This document shows, one piece after another, positions 47,950-60,570 of a DNA stretch of 64,000 nucleotides (position 1 is the first letter of the stretch; every line of letters starts with the position of its first letter). This DNA is from Stomorhina lunata (lineage: Eukaryota; Arthropoda; Insecta; Diptera; Rhiniidae), in the NCBI GenBank assembly GCA_933228675.1, contig OW121743.1:81915863-81979862 (forward strand). Direction: 5' to 3'. The position numbers and the translations under genes are program-made. The notes below the pieces were generated by a model, which was not told the DNA's origin, made no database searches, and saw only the letters and a program-made list of their open reading frames with translations.

Positions 47950-50900
47950 AACTTATAAAACTAATTTTCTATTAAAAGAATTAATATATTTTCCTTTAAA
48001 AACAATATTTTTTATAACCGATGATTTTCTATCGAAAAGCTCTTTTGAAATGAAAAAAGCTCTTTTCTATAAAAAGCTTTTTTATTTTTATCAACAAAAA
48101 ATCTTACAATGTTAACAATTTTTATATGAAAAATTTAACAATGTTGAAATTTTTTTGTATGAAAAAGCTCTTTTTATATCAAAAAGCTACTTTTTATATC
48201 AAAAAGCTACTTTTTATATCAAAAAGTTACTTTTTATGAAAAAGCTTGTTTTTGTCCAAAAAAGATCTTTATATATAGAAAAGCGTGAAGATTTTTTATA
48301 ACAAATTTCACAAGTTTTTTTTATGAAAAATTTAATAATTTTTCTATAAAAAATATAATAATTTTCTTTGAAAAATTGAATAATTTTTTTATTAAAAATT
48401 GAATAATTTTTTTATTAAAAATTGAATAGATTTTCTACGAAAGTTTAAACATTTTTCAATGAAAAATTTAAAAATTTTTCAATGAAAAATTTAAAAATTT
48501 TTCTATGAAAAATTTAAAAATTTTTCTATGAAAAATTTAAAAATTTTTCTATGAAAAATTTAAAAATTTTTCTATGAAAAATTGAACAATTTTTCTATGA
48601 AAAATTGAACAATTTTTCTATGAAAAATTGAACAATTTTTCTATGAAAAATTGAACAATTTTTCTATGAAAAATTGAACAATTTTTCTATGAAAAATTGA
48701 ACAATTTTTCTATGAAAAATTGAACAATTTTTCTATGAAAAATTGAACAATTTTTCTATGAAAAATTGAACAATTTTTCTATGAAAAATTGAACAATTTT
48801 TCTATGAAAAATTGAACAATTTTTCTATGAAAAATTGAACAATTTTTCTATGAAAAATTGAACAATTTTTCTATGAAAAATTGAACAATTTTTCTATGAA
48901 AAATTGAACAATTTTTCTATGAAAAATTGAACAATTTTTCTATGAAAAATTGTACAATTTTTCTATGAAAAATTGAACAATTTTTCTATGAAAAATTGTA
49001 CAATTTTTCTATGAAAAATTGTACAATTTTTCTATGAAAAATTGAACAATTTTTCTATGAAAAATTGAACAATTTTTCTATGAAAAATTGAACAATTTTT
49101 CTATGAAAAATTGAACAATTTTTCTATGAAAAATTGAACAATTTTTCTGTAAAAAATTGAACAATTTTTCTGTAAAAAATTGAACAATTTTACTATGAAA
49201 AATTGAACAATTTTTCTATGAAAAATTGAACAATTTTACTATGAAAAATTGAACAATTTTTCTATGAAAAATTGAACAATTTTTCTACGAAAAATTGAAC
49301 AATTTTTCTATAAAAAATTGAACAATTTTTCTGAGAAAAATTGAACAATTTTTCTATGAAAAATTGAACAATTTTTCTATGAAAAATTGAACAATTTTTC
49401 TATGAAAAATTGAACAATTTTTCTATGAAAAAATGAACAATTTTTCTATGAAAAATTGATCAATTTTTCTATGAAAAATTGAACAATTTTTCTATGAAAA
49501 ATTGATCAATTTTTCTATGAAAAATTGAACAATTTTTCTATGAAAAATTGAACAATTTTTCTATGAAAAATTCAACAATTTTTCTATGAAAAATTGAACA
49601 ATTTATGAATATGAAAAATTGAACTATTTTTCTATGAAAAATTGAACAATTTTTCTATGAAAAATTGAACAATTTTTCTATGAAAAATTGAACAATTTTT
49701 CTATGAAAAATTGAACTATTTTTCTATGAAAAATTGAACTATTTTTCTATGAAAAATTGAACAATTTTTCTATGAAAAATTGAACAATTTTTCTATGAAA
49801 AATTGAACAATTTTTATAAATTGAACTATTTTTCTATGAAAAATTGAACTATTTTTCTATGAAAAATTGAACAATTTTTCTATGAAAAATTGAACAATTT
49901 TTCTATGAAAAATCGAACAATTTTTCTATGAAAAATCGAACAATTTTTCTATGAAAAATCGAACAATTTTTCTATGAAAAATTGAACAATTTTTCTATGA
50001 AAAATTGAACAATTTTTCTATGAAAAATTGAACAATTTTTCTATGAAAAATTGAAAAATTTTTCTATGAAAAATTGAAAAATTTTTCTATGAAAAATTGA
50101 ACAATTTTTCTATGAAAAATTGAACAATTTTTCTATGAAAAATTGAACAATTTTTCTATGAAAAATTGAACAATTTTTCTATGAAAAATTGAACAATTTA
50201 TGAATATGAAAAATTGAACTATTTTGCTATGAAAAATTGAACAATTTTTCTATGAAAAATTGAACTATTTTTCTATGAAAAATTTAACTATTTTTCTGTG
50301 AAAAATTGAACAATTTTTCTATGAAAAATTTAACAAATTTCTATGAAAAATTGAACAATTTTTCTATGAAAAATTGAACAATTTTTCTATGAAAAATTGA
50401 ACTATTTTTCTATGAAAAATTGAACTATTTTTCTATGAAAAATTGAACAATTTTTCTATGAAAAATTGAACAATTTTTCTATGAAAAATTGAACAATTTT
50501 TCTATGAAAAATTGAACAATTTTTCTATGAAAAATTGAACAATTTTTCTATGAAAAATTGAACAATTTTTCTATGAAAAATTGAACAATTTTTCTATGAA
50601 AAATTGAACAATTTTTCTATGAAAAATTGAACAATTTTTCTGTGAAAAATTGAACAATTTTTCTATGAAAAATTGAACAATTTTTCTATGAAAAATTGAA
50701 CAATTTTTCTATGAAAAATTGAACAATTTTTCTATGAAAAATTGAACAATTTTTCTATGAAAAATTGAACAATTTTTCTATGAAAAATTGAACAATTTTT
50801 CTATGAAAAATTGAACAATTTTACTATGAAAAATTGAACAATTTTTCTATGAAAAATTGAACAATTTTTCTATGAAAAATTGAACAATTTTTCTATGAAA

Positions 50901-51500
50901 AATTGAACAATTTTTCTATGAAAAATTGAACAATTTTTCTATGAAAAATTTGAATAATTTTTCTATGAAAAATTGAACAATTTTTCTATGAAAAATTGAA
51001 CAATTTTTCTATGAAAAATTGAACAATTTTTCTATGAAAAATTGAACAATTTTTCTACGAAAAATTGAACAATTTTTCTATGAAAAATTGAACAATTTTT
51101 CTATGAAAAATTGAACAATTTTTCTATGAAAAATTGAACAATTTTTCTATGAAAAATTGAACAATTTTTCATAGAAAAATTGAACAATTTTTCATAGAAA
51201 AATTGAACAATTTTTCTATCAAAATTGAACAATTTTTCTATGAAAAATTGAACAATTTTTGTATAAAAATTGAACAATTTTTCTATGAAAAATTGAACAA
51301 TTTTTCTATGAAAAATTGAACAATTTTTCTACGAAAAATTGAACAATTTTGCTATTAAAAATTTAAAAATATTTTTATGAAAAATTAAATTTTTTTTTTG
51401 AAAAACTGAACAATTTTTCTATGAAAAATTTAAAAATTTTTCTATTACAAATTTAAAAGTTTGTTTATGAAAAATTTAAAAATGTTTAATGAAAAATTTA
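47950..51500. repeat. 23-bp palindromic minisatellite, about 130 units
   Basis: The core array 48420-51365 consists of AACAATTTTTCTATGAAAAATTG repeated with few changes (unit 23 bp; written here as AACAATTTTTC, TAT, GAAAAATTG). Each monomer is an inverted repeat, CAATTTTTC against GAAAAATTG around TAT. The ends (47950-48420 and 51365-51500) are more diverged, typical of unequal-exchange arrays. Since 23 is not a multiple of three, no long frames arise. Confidence 0.97.
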
Positions 51501-52414
51501 TAAGCCTTTAACCTTGGATGCCTCTATTAATACATACTAGTAATCGAACCGTCATTTTTAATCCTAAAAGAAGACTACGTTTTACTTCACTCTACAATCC
51601 TTGTCCAACTATTCAATGATATCTGCTCCTATCAACTATTTCTCTACCATAGAATTTTAAGTGGAAATTTCGAAATGAAAACCCATGTAAGCGTCTAGAC
51701 TGTCTCTAGAAATTTAATGTGTATCACTTTTGGTTCCTAAAAGTATACAATAAACATACATACCATAATTTATATTATCAGTTAATCAGAATTCGAACAG
51801 AAAAGTCAATGAAAAAATCACTAATAGGCGTATTTCTTTGATTCAAAATGCATATAACTCCAGTACTATTCACTCGATTTCAATAATTTATTTAATGGTT
51901 GTTAGATAACCTTGTTTGTAATAAGATACTTTTATCTAGTATTAATAAAGAATTTCAAAATTATAGAATTTAATGAAGAAATTTTTTCAAATTTTAGAGC
52001 CGCTCTATATTCGTGTAGACGTTGATGGCAACTTCACGATAAACTGTTAATTAGCTTTTAATACCACATCAAATTGTGGGCCTCTACTACTTACTCAGTG
52101 CCTTCTTCTCCTTTTGATTCCATTGTTTCGATTCAAAGTTAATGCCGTTGGTATGTTGTCTTAAGTTCTTTGAAAGTTTTCTCTAGTGAACATGGTAACG
52201 TTCAATGTTGTATGTACTAAATACATAAGACTTTAATGGCAAAAACTATAGGCGGCTGTTGCAGCTGTAGAACAAGTGGGAGAAAGTATATCGAATGTAT
52301 ACAGAAAGAAGTCAATAGTAATTTCTAGTTGCGGCTTTACATTTTCTAATCTCAATAAACTTTCATACATATTTGATGATGAGGTATTTGTTCACAGAGA
52401 AAAAACTTTTTCAA
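51501..52414. other. Intergenic sequence between two arrays
   Basis: About 0.9 kb of less repetitive sequence without a supported gene. It separates the 23-bp array from the 31-bp array downstream of the glycine-rich gene. Confidence 0.5.
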
Positions 52415-53610
52415 CATTGAAAAATTTAAATTTTATAAATTTCTGATTTTTATAAAAAAAATTTCAAAAATTTCGTATTTTTAATAGAAATTTTTCAAAA
52501 ATTTCATATTTTTTTAAGAAATTTTTGAAATACTTCATATTTTTCTAAAGAAATTTTTTAAAAATTTCTTATTTTTATAGGAAAATTTTCAAAAATTTCT
52601 CAATTTTATAGGAAATTTTTCAAAAATTTCTTATTTTTATAGGAAATTTTTCAAAAATTTCTTACTTTTATAGAAAACTTTTCAAAAATTTCTTATTTTT
52701 ATAGAACATTTTTCAAAAAGTTGTTATTCTAATAGGAAATTTTTCAAAAATTTCTTATTCTAATAGAAAATTTTTCAAAAATTTCTTATTTTTATAGGAA
52801 CATTTTCAAAAATTTCTTATTTTAAAGGAAATTTTTCAACAATTTCTTATTTTTTTAGGAAATTTGTTAAAAATTTCTTACTTTTTTAGGAAATTTTTCA
52901 AAAATTTCTTATCTTTAAAGAAAATTTTTCAAAAAGTTCTTATTTTTAAAGGAAATTTTTCAAAAATTTCTTATTTTTATAGGAAAATTTTCAAAAAATT
53001 CTTATTTTAATAGGAAATTTTTCAAAAATTTCTTATTTTTATAGGAAATTTAAAAAAAAATTCTTTTTTTAATTGGAAATTTTTTAAACATTACTTATTT
53101 TTATGGGAAATTTAAAAAAAAATTAAAAAAAATTTATTTTTTAGGAAATTTTTCAAAAATTTCTTATTTTTATAAGAAATTTTTCAAAATTTTTTTATTT
53201 TTATAGGAAATTTTTCAAAAATTTCTTATTTTTATAGGAAATTTTTCAAAAATTTCTTATTTTTATAGGAAATTTTTCAAAAATTTCTTATTTTTATAGG
53301 AAATTTTTCAAAAATTTCTTATTTTTATAGGAAATTTTTCAAAAATTTCTTATTTTTATAGGAAATTTTCCAAAAATTTCTTATTTTTATAGGAAATTTT
53401 CCAAAAATTTCTTATTTTTATAGGAAATTTTTCAAAAATTTCTTATTTTTATAGGAAATTTTTCAAAAATTTCTTAGTTTTATAGGAAATTTTTCAAAAT
53501 TTTTTTATTTTTATAGGAAATTTTTCAAAAGTTTCTTATTTTTATAGGAAACTTTTCAAAAATTTCTTATTTTTATAGGAAATTTTTCAAAAATTTCTTA
53601 TTTTTATTAC
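52415..53610. repeat. 31-bp palindromic minisatellite, about 38 units
   Basis: The unit is GAAATTTTTCAAAAATTTC plus TTATTTTTATAG. The first 19 bases are a palindrome (GAAATTTTT against AAAAATTTC around C). The most uniform stretch is 53160-53600. It ends about 310 bp beyond the stop codon of the glycine-rich gene. Confidence 0.95.
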
Positions 53611-53918
53611 ATTAAATTTTCGAAATATTTGTTTGTACCAAATTTGAACCCTTTAAAATTGGAAACCATCTAGAGTAATTTATAATTTGTTTTGATTTAT
53701 TTAAATATCAAAAAAGTTTAAAACTACAAAAAATATGAGTATATACAAAATAATTTTATATAGATAAATTTGAATACATATTTACAAACAGTTACACACA
53801 TGATTATTAATACAAAACTTTTTAAAAAAATATCACTTTTAAACAATACGATTTCTTAAACATAATCCTAACTAAATGATGATTTTCTTTCTAAGCTTTT
53901 AATCAGAACAACTTATGT

Positions 53919-56209
53919 CTAATAACTTTTAGCGTAAGCTGACGAAGTAGCCGAAGCACTGGCAAAAGCTCCTGCTTTACCGTAACCGCCACCACCAGTG
54001 CCGCCACTACATTTACTGCAGCCACCATCATGACCGCCACCACCTCCAGGCGAGCCAGCACCAAATCCTCCAGGACCACCAAAACCAAATGAGCCACTAC
54101 CAGCGCCAGCAAAGCTAGATGCGCCTGCACCGCTGAAGGCTCCGGCTCCTCCTAGACCAGGTATAAATGAGCTTAAGAAATCTTTACCAGGACCAAAGCC
54201 ACCTATGCCGCCGTGATTTCCAGTTTCGCCACTGCCACCAGGGCCACCTGGACCTCCAGATCCTCCGTAACCTTTACCGCCAGTACTACCATGACCGCCA
54301 GAACCTCCATATCCTTTTCCACCACCACCACCAGCTCCTCCACCAGCACCTCCACCAGCACCACCTCCATTACCACCATAGCCTCCAGGTCCTCCTGAAC
54401 TACCAGGTTCACCATAACTACCTTGTCCTCCTTGACCACCTGGTGCACCATAACCTCCCTGTCCAGCACCACCGCCTGCACCACCACCACCGCCGGAACC
54501 ACCATAGCCGCCAGAATCTCCGTGACCACCAGTATCACCATGTCCTCCAGTACCGCCATGTCCACCAGTACCACCATTTCCTCCAGAACCACCATGTCCA
54601 CCATTACCTCCATGTCCGCCAGTACCGCCGTAGCCGCCATTGTCACCATCACTGCCTGAGCTACCAGGACTGCCATGACCACCACCAAAACCTACACCAC
54701 CGCCAGCACCGCCACCTGCTCCTCCACCGCCTCCACCTGCTCCGGCACCACCGTAACCTCCAGGACTTCCGGGAGCTCCTGCATACCCATTAGCACCTCC
54801 TTTCCCACCATAACCACCAGCACCGCCGCCAGCTCCTCCACCAGCACCCGCTCCACCACCACCACCATGACCTCCAGGCCCACCAGGACTACCAGGAGCA
54901 CCCGAATAACCACCAGCACCTCCTTTGCCTCCATAACCTCCAGCACCACCACCGGCACCACCTCCACCACCAGCACCCGCTCCACCACCACCGCCAGCAC
55001 CATGACCTTCATAACCTCCTGGTCCACCAGGACTGCCAGGAGCACCCGGATAACCACCAGAACCTCCTTTGCCTCCATAACCTCCAGCACCACCACCGGC
55101 TCCACCTCCGCCACCAGCGCCTCCTCCTCCACCACCGCCGGCGCCATAACCTCCAGATCCACCAGGACTACCAGGAGCTCCTGGATAACCTCCAGCGCCA
55201 CCTTTACCGCCATAACCACCAGTTCCTGCACCACCTCCTGCTCCACCGCCAGCACCTCCTCCTCCACCACCGCCAGCTCCATAACCCCCAGGTCCACCGG
55301 GACCACTATTATCACCCGGATAACCGCCAGCACCTCCTTTGCCTCCATAGCCACCAGGACCGCCGCCAGCGCCTCCACCAGCACCTGCTCCACCACCACC
55401 ACCACCGCCAGCACCATGACCTCCATAACCACCCGGTCCACCAGGACTACCAGGAGCACCTGGATAACCTCCAGCACCACCTTTACCACCATAACCACCA
55501 GCACCTGCACCACCTCCGGCTCCACCTCCAGCTCCCGCTCCACCGCCACCACCTCCTCCATAACCTCCAGGTCCGCTGGGACCTCCATAATCTTTACCCG
55601 ACGATGGTGGTGGGGGTACATATGTCAAATCAGGCAGAGGAACAGAACCACTACCATGTCCCTTGCCAGGTTTAGCTGGATGATAATCTCCTGGACCACC
55701 ACCTGGATTAACTGCAGGCTGCCAACCTGAATCACCACCTGGATTCTTACCGCCACCACCTCCAGGACCAACAGGCTTGTGGCCTCCTAAGAAGGGATTT
55801 CCTGGCTTACCAGCACCACCTCCACCAAAACCACCACCACCTCCTCCTCCACCGCCGCCTCCAAAGCCACCACCACCTCCGCCACTTAAAAATATTCCAC
55901 TGCCACCACCAGCACTGGCTGCAGCACCATGCAGTTTACCAACTCCATCTAAAATGCCACCCAATAAACCAGAAACTCCTTGTTTTAGGCCATTCAAATT
56001 CACTTCCTTGCGTATTGAAATAACTGCACCATCATGGCCGCCACCTGGTAGAAAAGGATTACCAGCACCACCTCCTCCGCCGCCACCAGCACCACCTCCA
56101 CCGCCTCCACCCCACCCACCAGCAAAACTACCAGCACTTGCTGAGGCTGAACTGCCAGCAAAACCTCCGCTACCGCCTCCACCATAACCGCCATAACCAC
56201 CAGCCAGAG
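53919..56209 (-). CDS. Secreted glycine-rich structural protein, exon 2
   Basis: Exon 2 of the gene whose exon 1 is 56351-56414; together 784 residues plus a TAG stop. An acceptor TTTTCAG precedes the exon, and phase joins G from exon 1 with CT. After a Gly/Ser/Ala start it has a short less repetitive segment (about 75-116, with VISIRKEVNLNGLKQGV). A proline patch (LTYVPPPP, about 217-231) follows. Then several repeats of 50-60 residues built on GYPGAPGSPGGPGGYG, AGGGGGGGAGAGGGAGGGAG and GYGGKGGAGG. The end is GGCSKCSGG and an Ala/Ser tail finishing AYAKSY. Such composition is typical of insect cuticular, silk-like or elastomeric extracellular proteins. The exact role is not recognised. Its GC content stands out from the AT-rich surroundings. 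Confidence 0.88.
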
Positions 56210-56350
56210 CTGAAAATTTAATTAAAATCCATTACACAACTGACGCCAACATTCCATTACGTATTCCAATTCCAATATTTAACAAGAATTTCCTTGTGCC
56301 TTTTCAATCATCACAAATGAAAATGAAAAACACTCTTTACTACTACTCAC

Positions 56351-56414
56351 CAGCCAATTGATTGCTGCTAATCACCAGTAAAATTGTGGCTGCCTTTAGA
56401 AAATTACTTTGCAT
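56351..56414 (-). CDS. Glycine-rich protein, exon 1 (signal peptide)
   Basis: ATG at 56414-56412. Encodes 21 residues, starting MQSNFLKAATILLVI and ending SNQLA: a short polar start, hydrophobic core and small residue at the likely cleavage site. That is a classic signal peptide. Donor CTG|GTGAGT lies at 56351/56350. The 141-bp intron (56350-56210) ends in TTTTCAG. Total coding length (64 + 2291) is divisible by three. A short first coding exon holding only the signal peptide is common in insect cuticle genes. No confident TATA box was identified upstream. Confidence 0.85.
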
Positions 56415-57139
56415 CCTTGAGTCAATGCCAATGGATAGAAGACGACCAAACGGTCTATTACTATTACAACTAGTTGTCGTTCGTGTCATGTTAAAAATAC
56501 AATTGATTTTAATAAACCATTTACAATTTGCATTTATACTAACAATTATTTTTATGTAGTTGAGGATTTGAGTTGAGGTTTAATTTTTTGATTTTTTATC
56601 TTATCCCTCCGCTCATCAAAAATTCTAATTTTTAATTGGAATATTGAAAAATCTAACCATCCCTTTTCTTCCTATTGTTAGCCTTAACTTTGAGTTGAGT
56701 TTTTTCTACTTCACTTAAGTTTAATTGATTTTTTACATTGTGCTAATTTGGCTCTACAACACCTTTAATTTAGATGCATTTATTTGTTTTTGCTGCATAG
56801 AAAGATGGGAAAATACGTTGTTTTTAATTAACAAACATTGTCTTACTCAAGTCTGATTTGCCATCGAACACGATTTCTATTGTTATGGATAGAATTAAAA
56901 AAAATACAGATTTGTAATCAATAGCAGCTTCTAACTAAAGGCAATGAGAAATTTGTAATGCCCTTCTCTGACACCTGACGTCATGACACGTAATACTTGA
57001 ATAGAGTCTTTTTCCAACGAAATGGAATTTGGCTGTATTAATAACATAATATAATAACTTCTATTTATTTATATCAAGCTTCTTTAGAGATCGCTCTATA
57101 AGAATTGTCGTAGATAGGATCACATCATAAATCTGAATG
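56415..57139. other. Upstream region of the glycine-rich gene
   Basis: Presumed promoter side of the minus-strand gene. AT-rich, with no motif strong enough to call. No other gene was seen. Confidence 0.4.
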
Positions 57140-57830
57140 GGTCCGCTCGAACAGAGTTGATTTTAATGCTCGAAAGATTCAATGTTGTATGCCTACGCAT
57201 AAGCGTACGGCAGATGTAATTTCTCCTTTTGTTTCTATGGTAATTGTAGATATTCACAAATCAGACGTTCTTAATGATCTGGGCTTGACAATTCAGTGTG
57301 ATGTTCGTTGGACTAACCACATTTTTCAAAAGTCTAAAGAATCTTTCAAGTGCCTCGGTTTTCTAAAACGGTGTAAGAGATACTTCACTCCAGCTGATCT
57401 TCAAACTATTTACACCACCTATATCCGACCGAAAATGGAATGCAACTCTCATGTATGGGCTGGTGCTTAAAAGTCTATTTTGCAGCTTCTCGATCAAGTA
57501 CAGGAGAGGGCGAAGGTTCTTATTGGTGATCGTAGGGTATCCAGCTTTATTGACTAATTTGAAATACGTCGCAGTTGGGGTTGTGTCTTACTGTTCTACC
57601 GTTACTACTTTGGTATGTGCTCTAACAAAATCAGGAATCTCCTTCGTGAAACTTCGACTTTCATACGCAAAATACATTTATCTGTAAGAGCTCAACGCTT
57701 CGTTGTCGATTGACTAGTAGACCGAACAAAGCATGACAGAGAAAATTCGTTCTTTAGCCGTACTGTTCGTATGTGGAATTTACTTTCCGCAGAAGTTTTT
57801 CTATCCACTTACAATATGTAACAGCGCATG
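57140..57830 (+). pseudogene. Non-LTR reverse transcriptase C-terminal remnant (jockey/CR1-like)
   Basis: The plus-strand frame from about 57150 reads DVRWTNHIFQKSKESFKCLG, FLKRCKRYFTPADLQTIYTT and YIRPKMECNSHVWAGA, then a stop. In shifted or stop-containing frames LLDQVQERAKVLIGDRRVSS, then RENSFFSRTVRMWN follow. This is the region after the reverse transcriptase core in insect non-LTR elements: thumb-like helices, the YIRPKMEY-type motif, and a C-terminal FSRTVRMWNSLP-type motif. At least three in-frame stops and loss of the entire N-terminal half show it is dead. The ATG at 57189 is not a meaningful start. Confidence 0.85.
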
Positions 57831-58029
57831 TAGAAAGGGACCTAAGGTTAAAAAAAGGATAAAAAAATCTTTAAAATGGCTCTCTTGAAACAAAACCCTT
57901 TTAACTTTTGGTCCCTTTCTATTTTGCGAGCCACATATAGGAAAATTCAAATCAAATGACCACAAACACTACTCCTTGTATCCCCCCTCCTATTTTTCTA
58001 GTTTCAACACAATGCGTAGCATTACTAGG

Positions 58030-59775
58030 GGTCATCCTCTGAGTGCTGATCCTAAATTAATAAAAGGGTCACCCCGAAGACTGCGATAACTGCAGGGGTA
58101 TAACACATCTTCCAATTCCGAGCAAAATACTAAGTCGGAATATAATTTGGGCGGAATATCCAATGCAGTTTCCTCTACATTCCGCGAAAAGTTTGGGTTC
58201 AGAGAGAATCGTTCTTGTGTTGACCTAATCAACAGATTAAGAATAGTACTAGAGCAATGTAATGAATTCCGCATTCCCCATTTACTTAGCGTTTATCGAC
58301 TTTATAAAGAACCCCGACAGTGTTAACAGGAGCTATTTATCTATGAAGAATTTTAGAAAATCGTAACATGCCAACAAAAATTCTGAACTTTATTCGGGCA
58401 ATGTACGTGGATTTTAAATGTCGGGACCTATAAAAAGGTAAATTGTCAAATCCGTTCGAAGTTACTACTGGGGTAAGACATGTATCTTGTCACCTATACT
58501 TTTATCCTCGCCCTCGAAAGCATAATGCGCACGACTCTTAATGGTAGACACAGTATCCAATTGGACACTCTTTGAACAACTCGAGAACATGGAATATGCT
58601 GTTGGCGTATGTATTCTAAGCTAAAGCTTAGGTCGTCTTCAAGAAAATACTAACGCTATCACTGTTGAATCTCGGGCAGCTAAGGAGACTTTAGCGCAAA
58701 CCCGTCGACACACATCAATATGGATAACTAGGATATAAGATGTGTACTTATTAACTTAAATGGCCTATATTTACAACCAGCTAAGATTAAAGGTCGAGCA
58801 TATTTTAGAAATCCATTTTTCAATTGCGTAGAACAAGCTTTGAAAGATTTTCCTCTACTTGGTCTTTCCATCGAAGTTTTAGACGTCGTATTTTAGAAGT
58901 GACCGTTTATATTCTAAATTAAGTTTTTTCATAGCAATGGTTTTTCCGAGGAGTGGGCTACTAGCCGGACGTCCTAACCCATTTTTTTGTTGTTCTTATG
59001 GGAGAACTCGCGGCACATGTTAGCTTACTACATTAACGTTGTAATCCGGGTGACAACACCGGATCTCCAAAAATAAGATGAATGATAAACCTGATAACTC
59101 TGGGCTTACCAAGATTAGACCGTTGCCTAGTATCCAACATAACCTACAAATATTGGATGTGTAGGAACCTTTAATTATCTTATGCGTTTGGTATCTACAA
59201 AAGGTGGCGCCGACGAGGATACTGATTCACCTATTAAAAAGGCAAATTTTGAATTAGGCATTCTCCGAGCTTTTCTAAAATCTAGGCAAATATCAACAAC
59301 AACCAAGTTACGATTATACAACTCAATCCAGTATTGCGGCTGCGAAACTTGGGAACGCACAAATGTCATCGATAAGCGCCTGCAAATCTTTGCAAACAAA
59401 TGCTTGCGGCAAATCCATACCAACATATGGTGGCCGAATCGCATAGGAAATGAGGATCTACTGAACATGACAAACCAAAGCCTTGCTTTTATAGAGGTAT
59501 GTCAACGGAAATAGCCGCGGATAGACCACACACTCCGAAGGCCAAATACCAATATTTCTCTACAAGCACTCCGTTGGAATCCACAGAGAAGCGGCAGTCG
59601 TGTTGGTGAACCTTCTAGAACATGGAAAAGGTCAATTGAGGCGGAGTAGCAAGCAGCAAGCTATTCTTGGAAGACATTCTTTTAAAATCTCGCAATAGAG
59701 TCTGATATAAAAGGATGGTTGAGGCCCTTTGCTCTCCTGGAAGTCATTGATAACAGAAGACAGAGAAGACATCTC
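58030..59775 (+). pseudogene. RTE-like non-LTR reverse transcriptase pseudogene
   Basis: Plus strand, several frames. 58068-58330 covers NCRGITHLPIPSKIL, later RIVLVLPNQQ-like and FIDFIKNPDSV segments of the RT fingers and palm. 58350-58500 has ILENRNMPTKILNFIRAMYV and NPFEVTTGVR. Near 58590 the catalytic YADD is changed to YAVG (LENMEYAVGVCIL). 59180-59510 is an open stretch with TKLRLYNSIQYCGCETWE and NKCLRQIHTNIWWPNRIGNE. The end near 59715 is RMVEALCSPGSH, stop, GATAACAG. Many stops and shifts make it non-functional. An old copy of the tRNA-like-bearing repeat (58780-59160) interrupts it. The RTE/BovB-type assignment rests on the IWWPN and EALCS motifs. Confidence 0.85.
58780..59160 (+). 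mobile_element. Old, diverged copy 4 of the tRNA-like-bearing repeat
   Basis: Shares, in order, GGTCGAGCATATTTTAGAA, TTGGTCTTTCCATCGAAGTT, CTACTAGCC, CCTAACCCATTTTT, TTATGGGA, ACATGTTA and GGGCTTACCAAG with copies 1-3, but with many substitutions. Both ends are missing. It lies within the RTE-like pseudogene and is clearly older than the copies at 12069, 30195 and 37591. Confidence 0.7.
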
Positions 59776-60159
59776 AGCCAATCTGTACCTTCTATAATGG
59801 CCAGAATTTAGGTCTGAAAATTATAAAGTAATTCGGTAGTTTTCGTGCGATATTTTTCTGTAGGTCTTTAGAGTAGACCCCGAATCTTATTTGATTATTG
59901 TGTAGAACTGTGTGGAAGTAAATTTATCGTTTATTCTTATTAGGTATATGTAATTTCTCGTCAATAGTGCTACTGGCGGAGTATAGTAAATGGTGATACT
60001 ATACCCTTTATTTTTCAGGTACCGAAAATAACTGTTATTTTTGAATTTTTGATTAAAAAAACAACCTCAAGGAAATGTCGGAGAATAAAACCAAGTATAT
60101 CATTTTGATAGTCTTGTACCAAATTTCCATAAAATGCGATGCTTTTTTATTTTTTTTTA
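59776..60159. other. Sequence without recognised feature
   Basis: No gene seen; AT-rich flank between the retroelement remnant and the inverted array. Confidence 0.45.
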
Positions 60160-60560
60160 TCAAAAATATTAGTTATCTTTAACTTTTATTTTTTCGGGCA
60201 AAAATAAAAGTTATTTTTTAACTTTTATTTTTCGAGCAAAACTACCAGTTATTTTTTACTTTTATTATTCGAGCATAAATAAAAGTTACTTTTGACTTTA
60301 TTTTTTCGAACACATGTAACAGTTATTTTTGACTTTTATTTTTTCGAGCAAAAATAAAAGTTATTTTTATTTCTGTTTAAATTTACCAAGAATCTAAACA
60401 AAAATAACTTTTGTTTTTGCTCGAAAAAATAAAAGTCAAAAATAATTGTTATTTTTGGTCAAAACAATAAAAGTTAAAAAATAACTTTTTCTTCTGATCG
60501 AAAAAATAAAAGTCAAAATAATTACATTTATTTTCTGACTTTTAGATAAAAGTTATAATA
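60160..60560. repeat. Inverted array of a TTATTTTTTCGAGCAAAAAT unit
   Basis: The left half (60170-60380) repeats GACTTTTATTTTTTCGAGC and AAAAATAAAAGTTATTTTT. The right half (60395-60550) carries the reverse complement units (GCTCGAAAAAATAAAAGTC). The centre is near 60385. A transcript would fold into a long hairpin. It directly precedes the hammerhead-bearing repeat at 60571. Confidence 0.8.
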
Positions 60561-60570
60561 TAAAAAAATA

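Noticed and set aside
48420..51365. CRISPR-like array
   Set aside because: Repeats are contiguous without unique spacers, and the genome is eukaryotic; this is a minisatellite.
54167..55730. Long open frames on the plus strand (Ser/Thr-rich and His-rich) and other minus-strand frames
   Set aside because: They are shadows of the GGN-rich codons of the glycine-rich gene; low-complexity composition follows the antisense or shifted frame, and only the spliced minus-strand frame has a signal peptide and splice sites.
57189..57470. Independent 93-residue gene
   Set aside because: The sequence is clearly the C-terminal part of a non-LTR reverse transcriptase that continues past a stop in the same frame.
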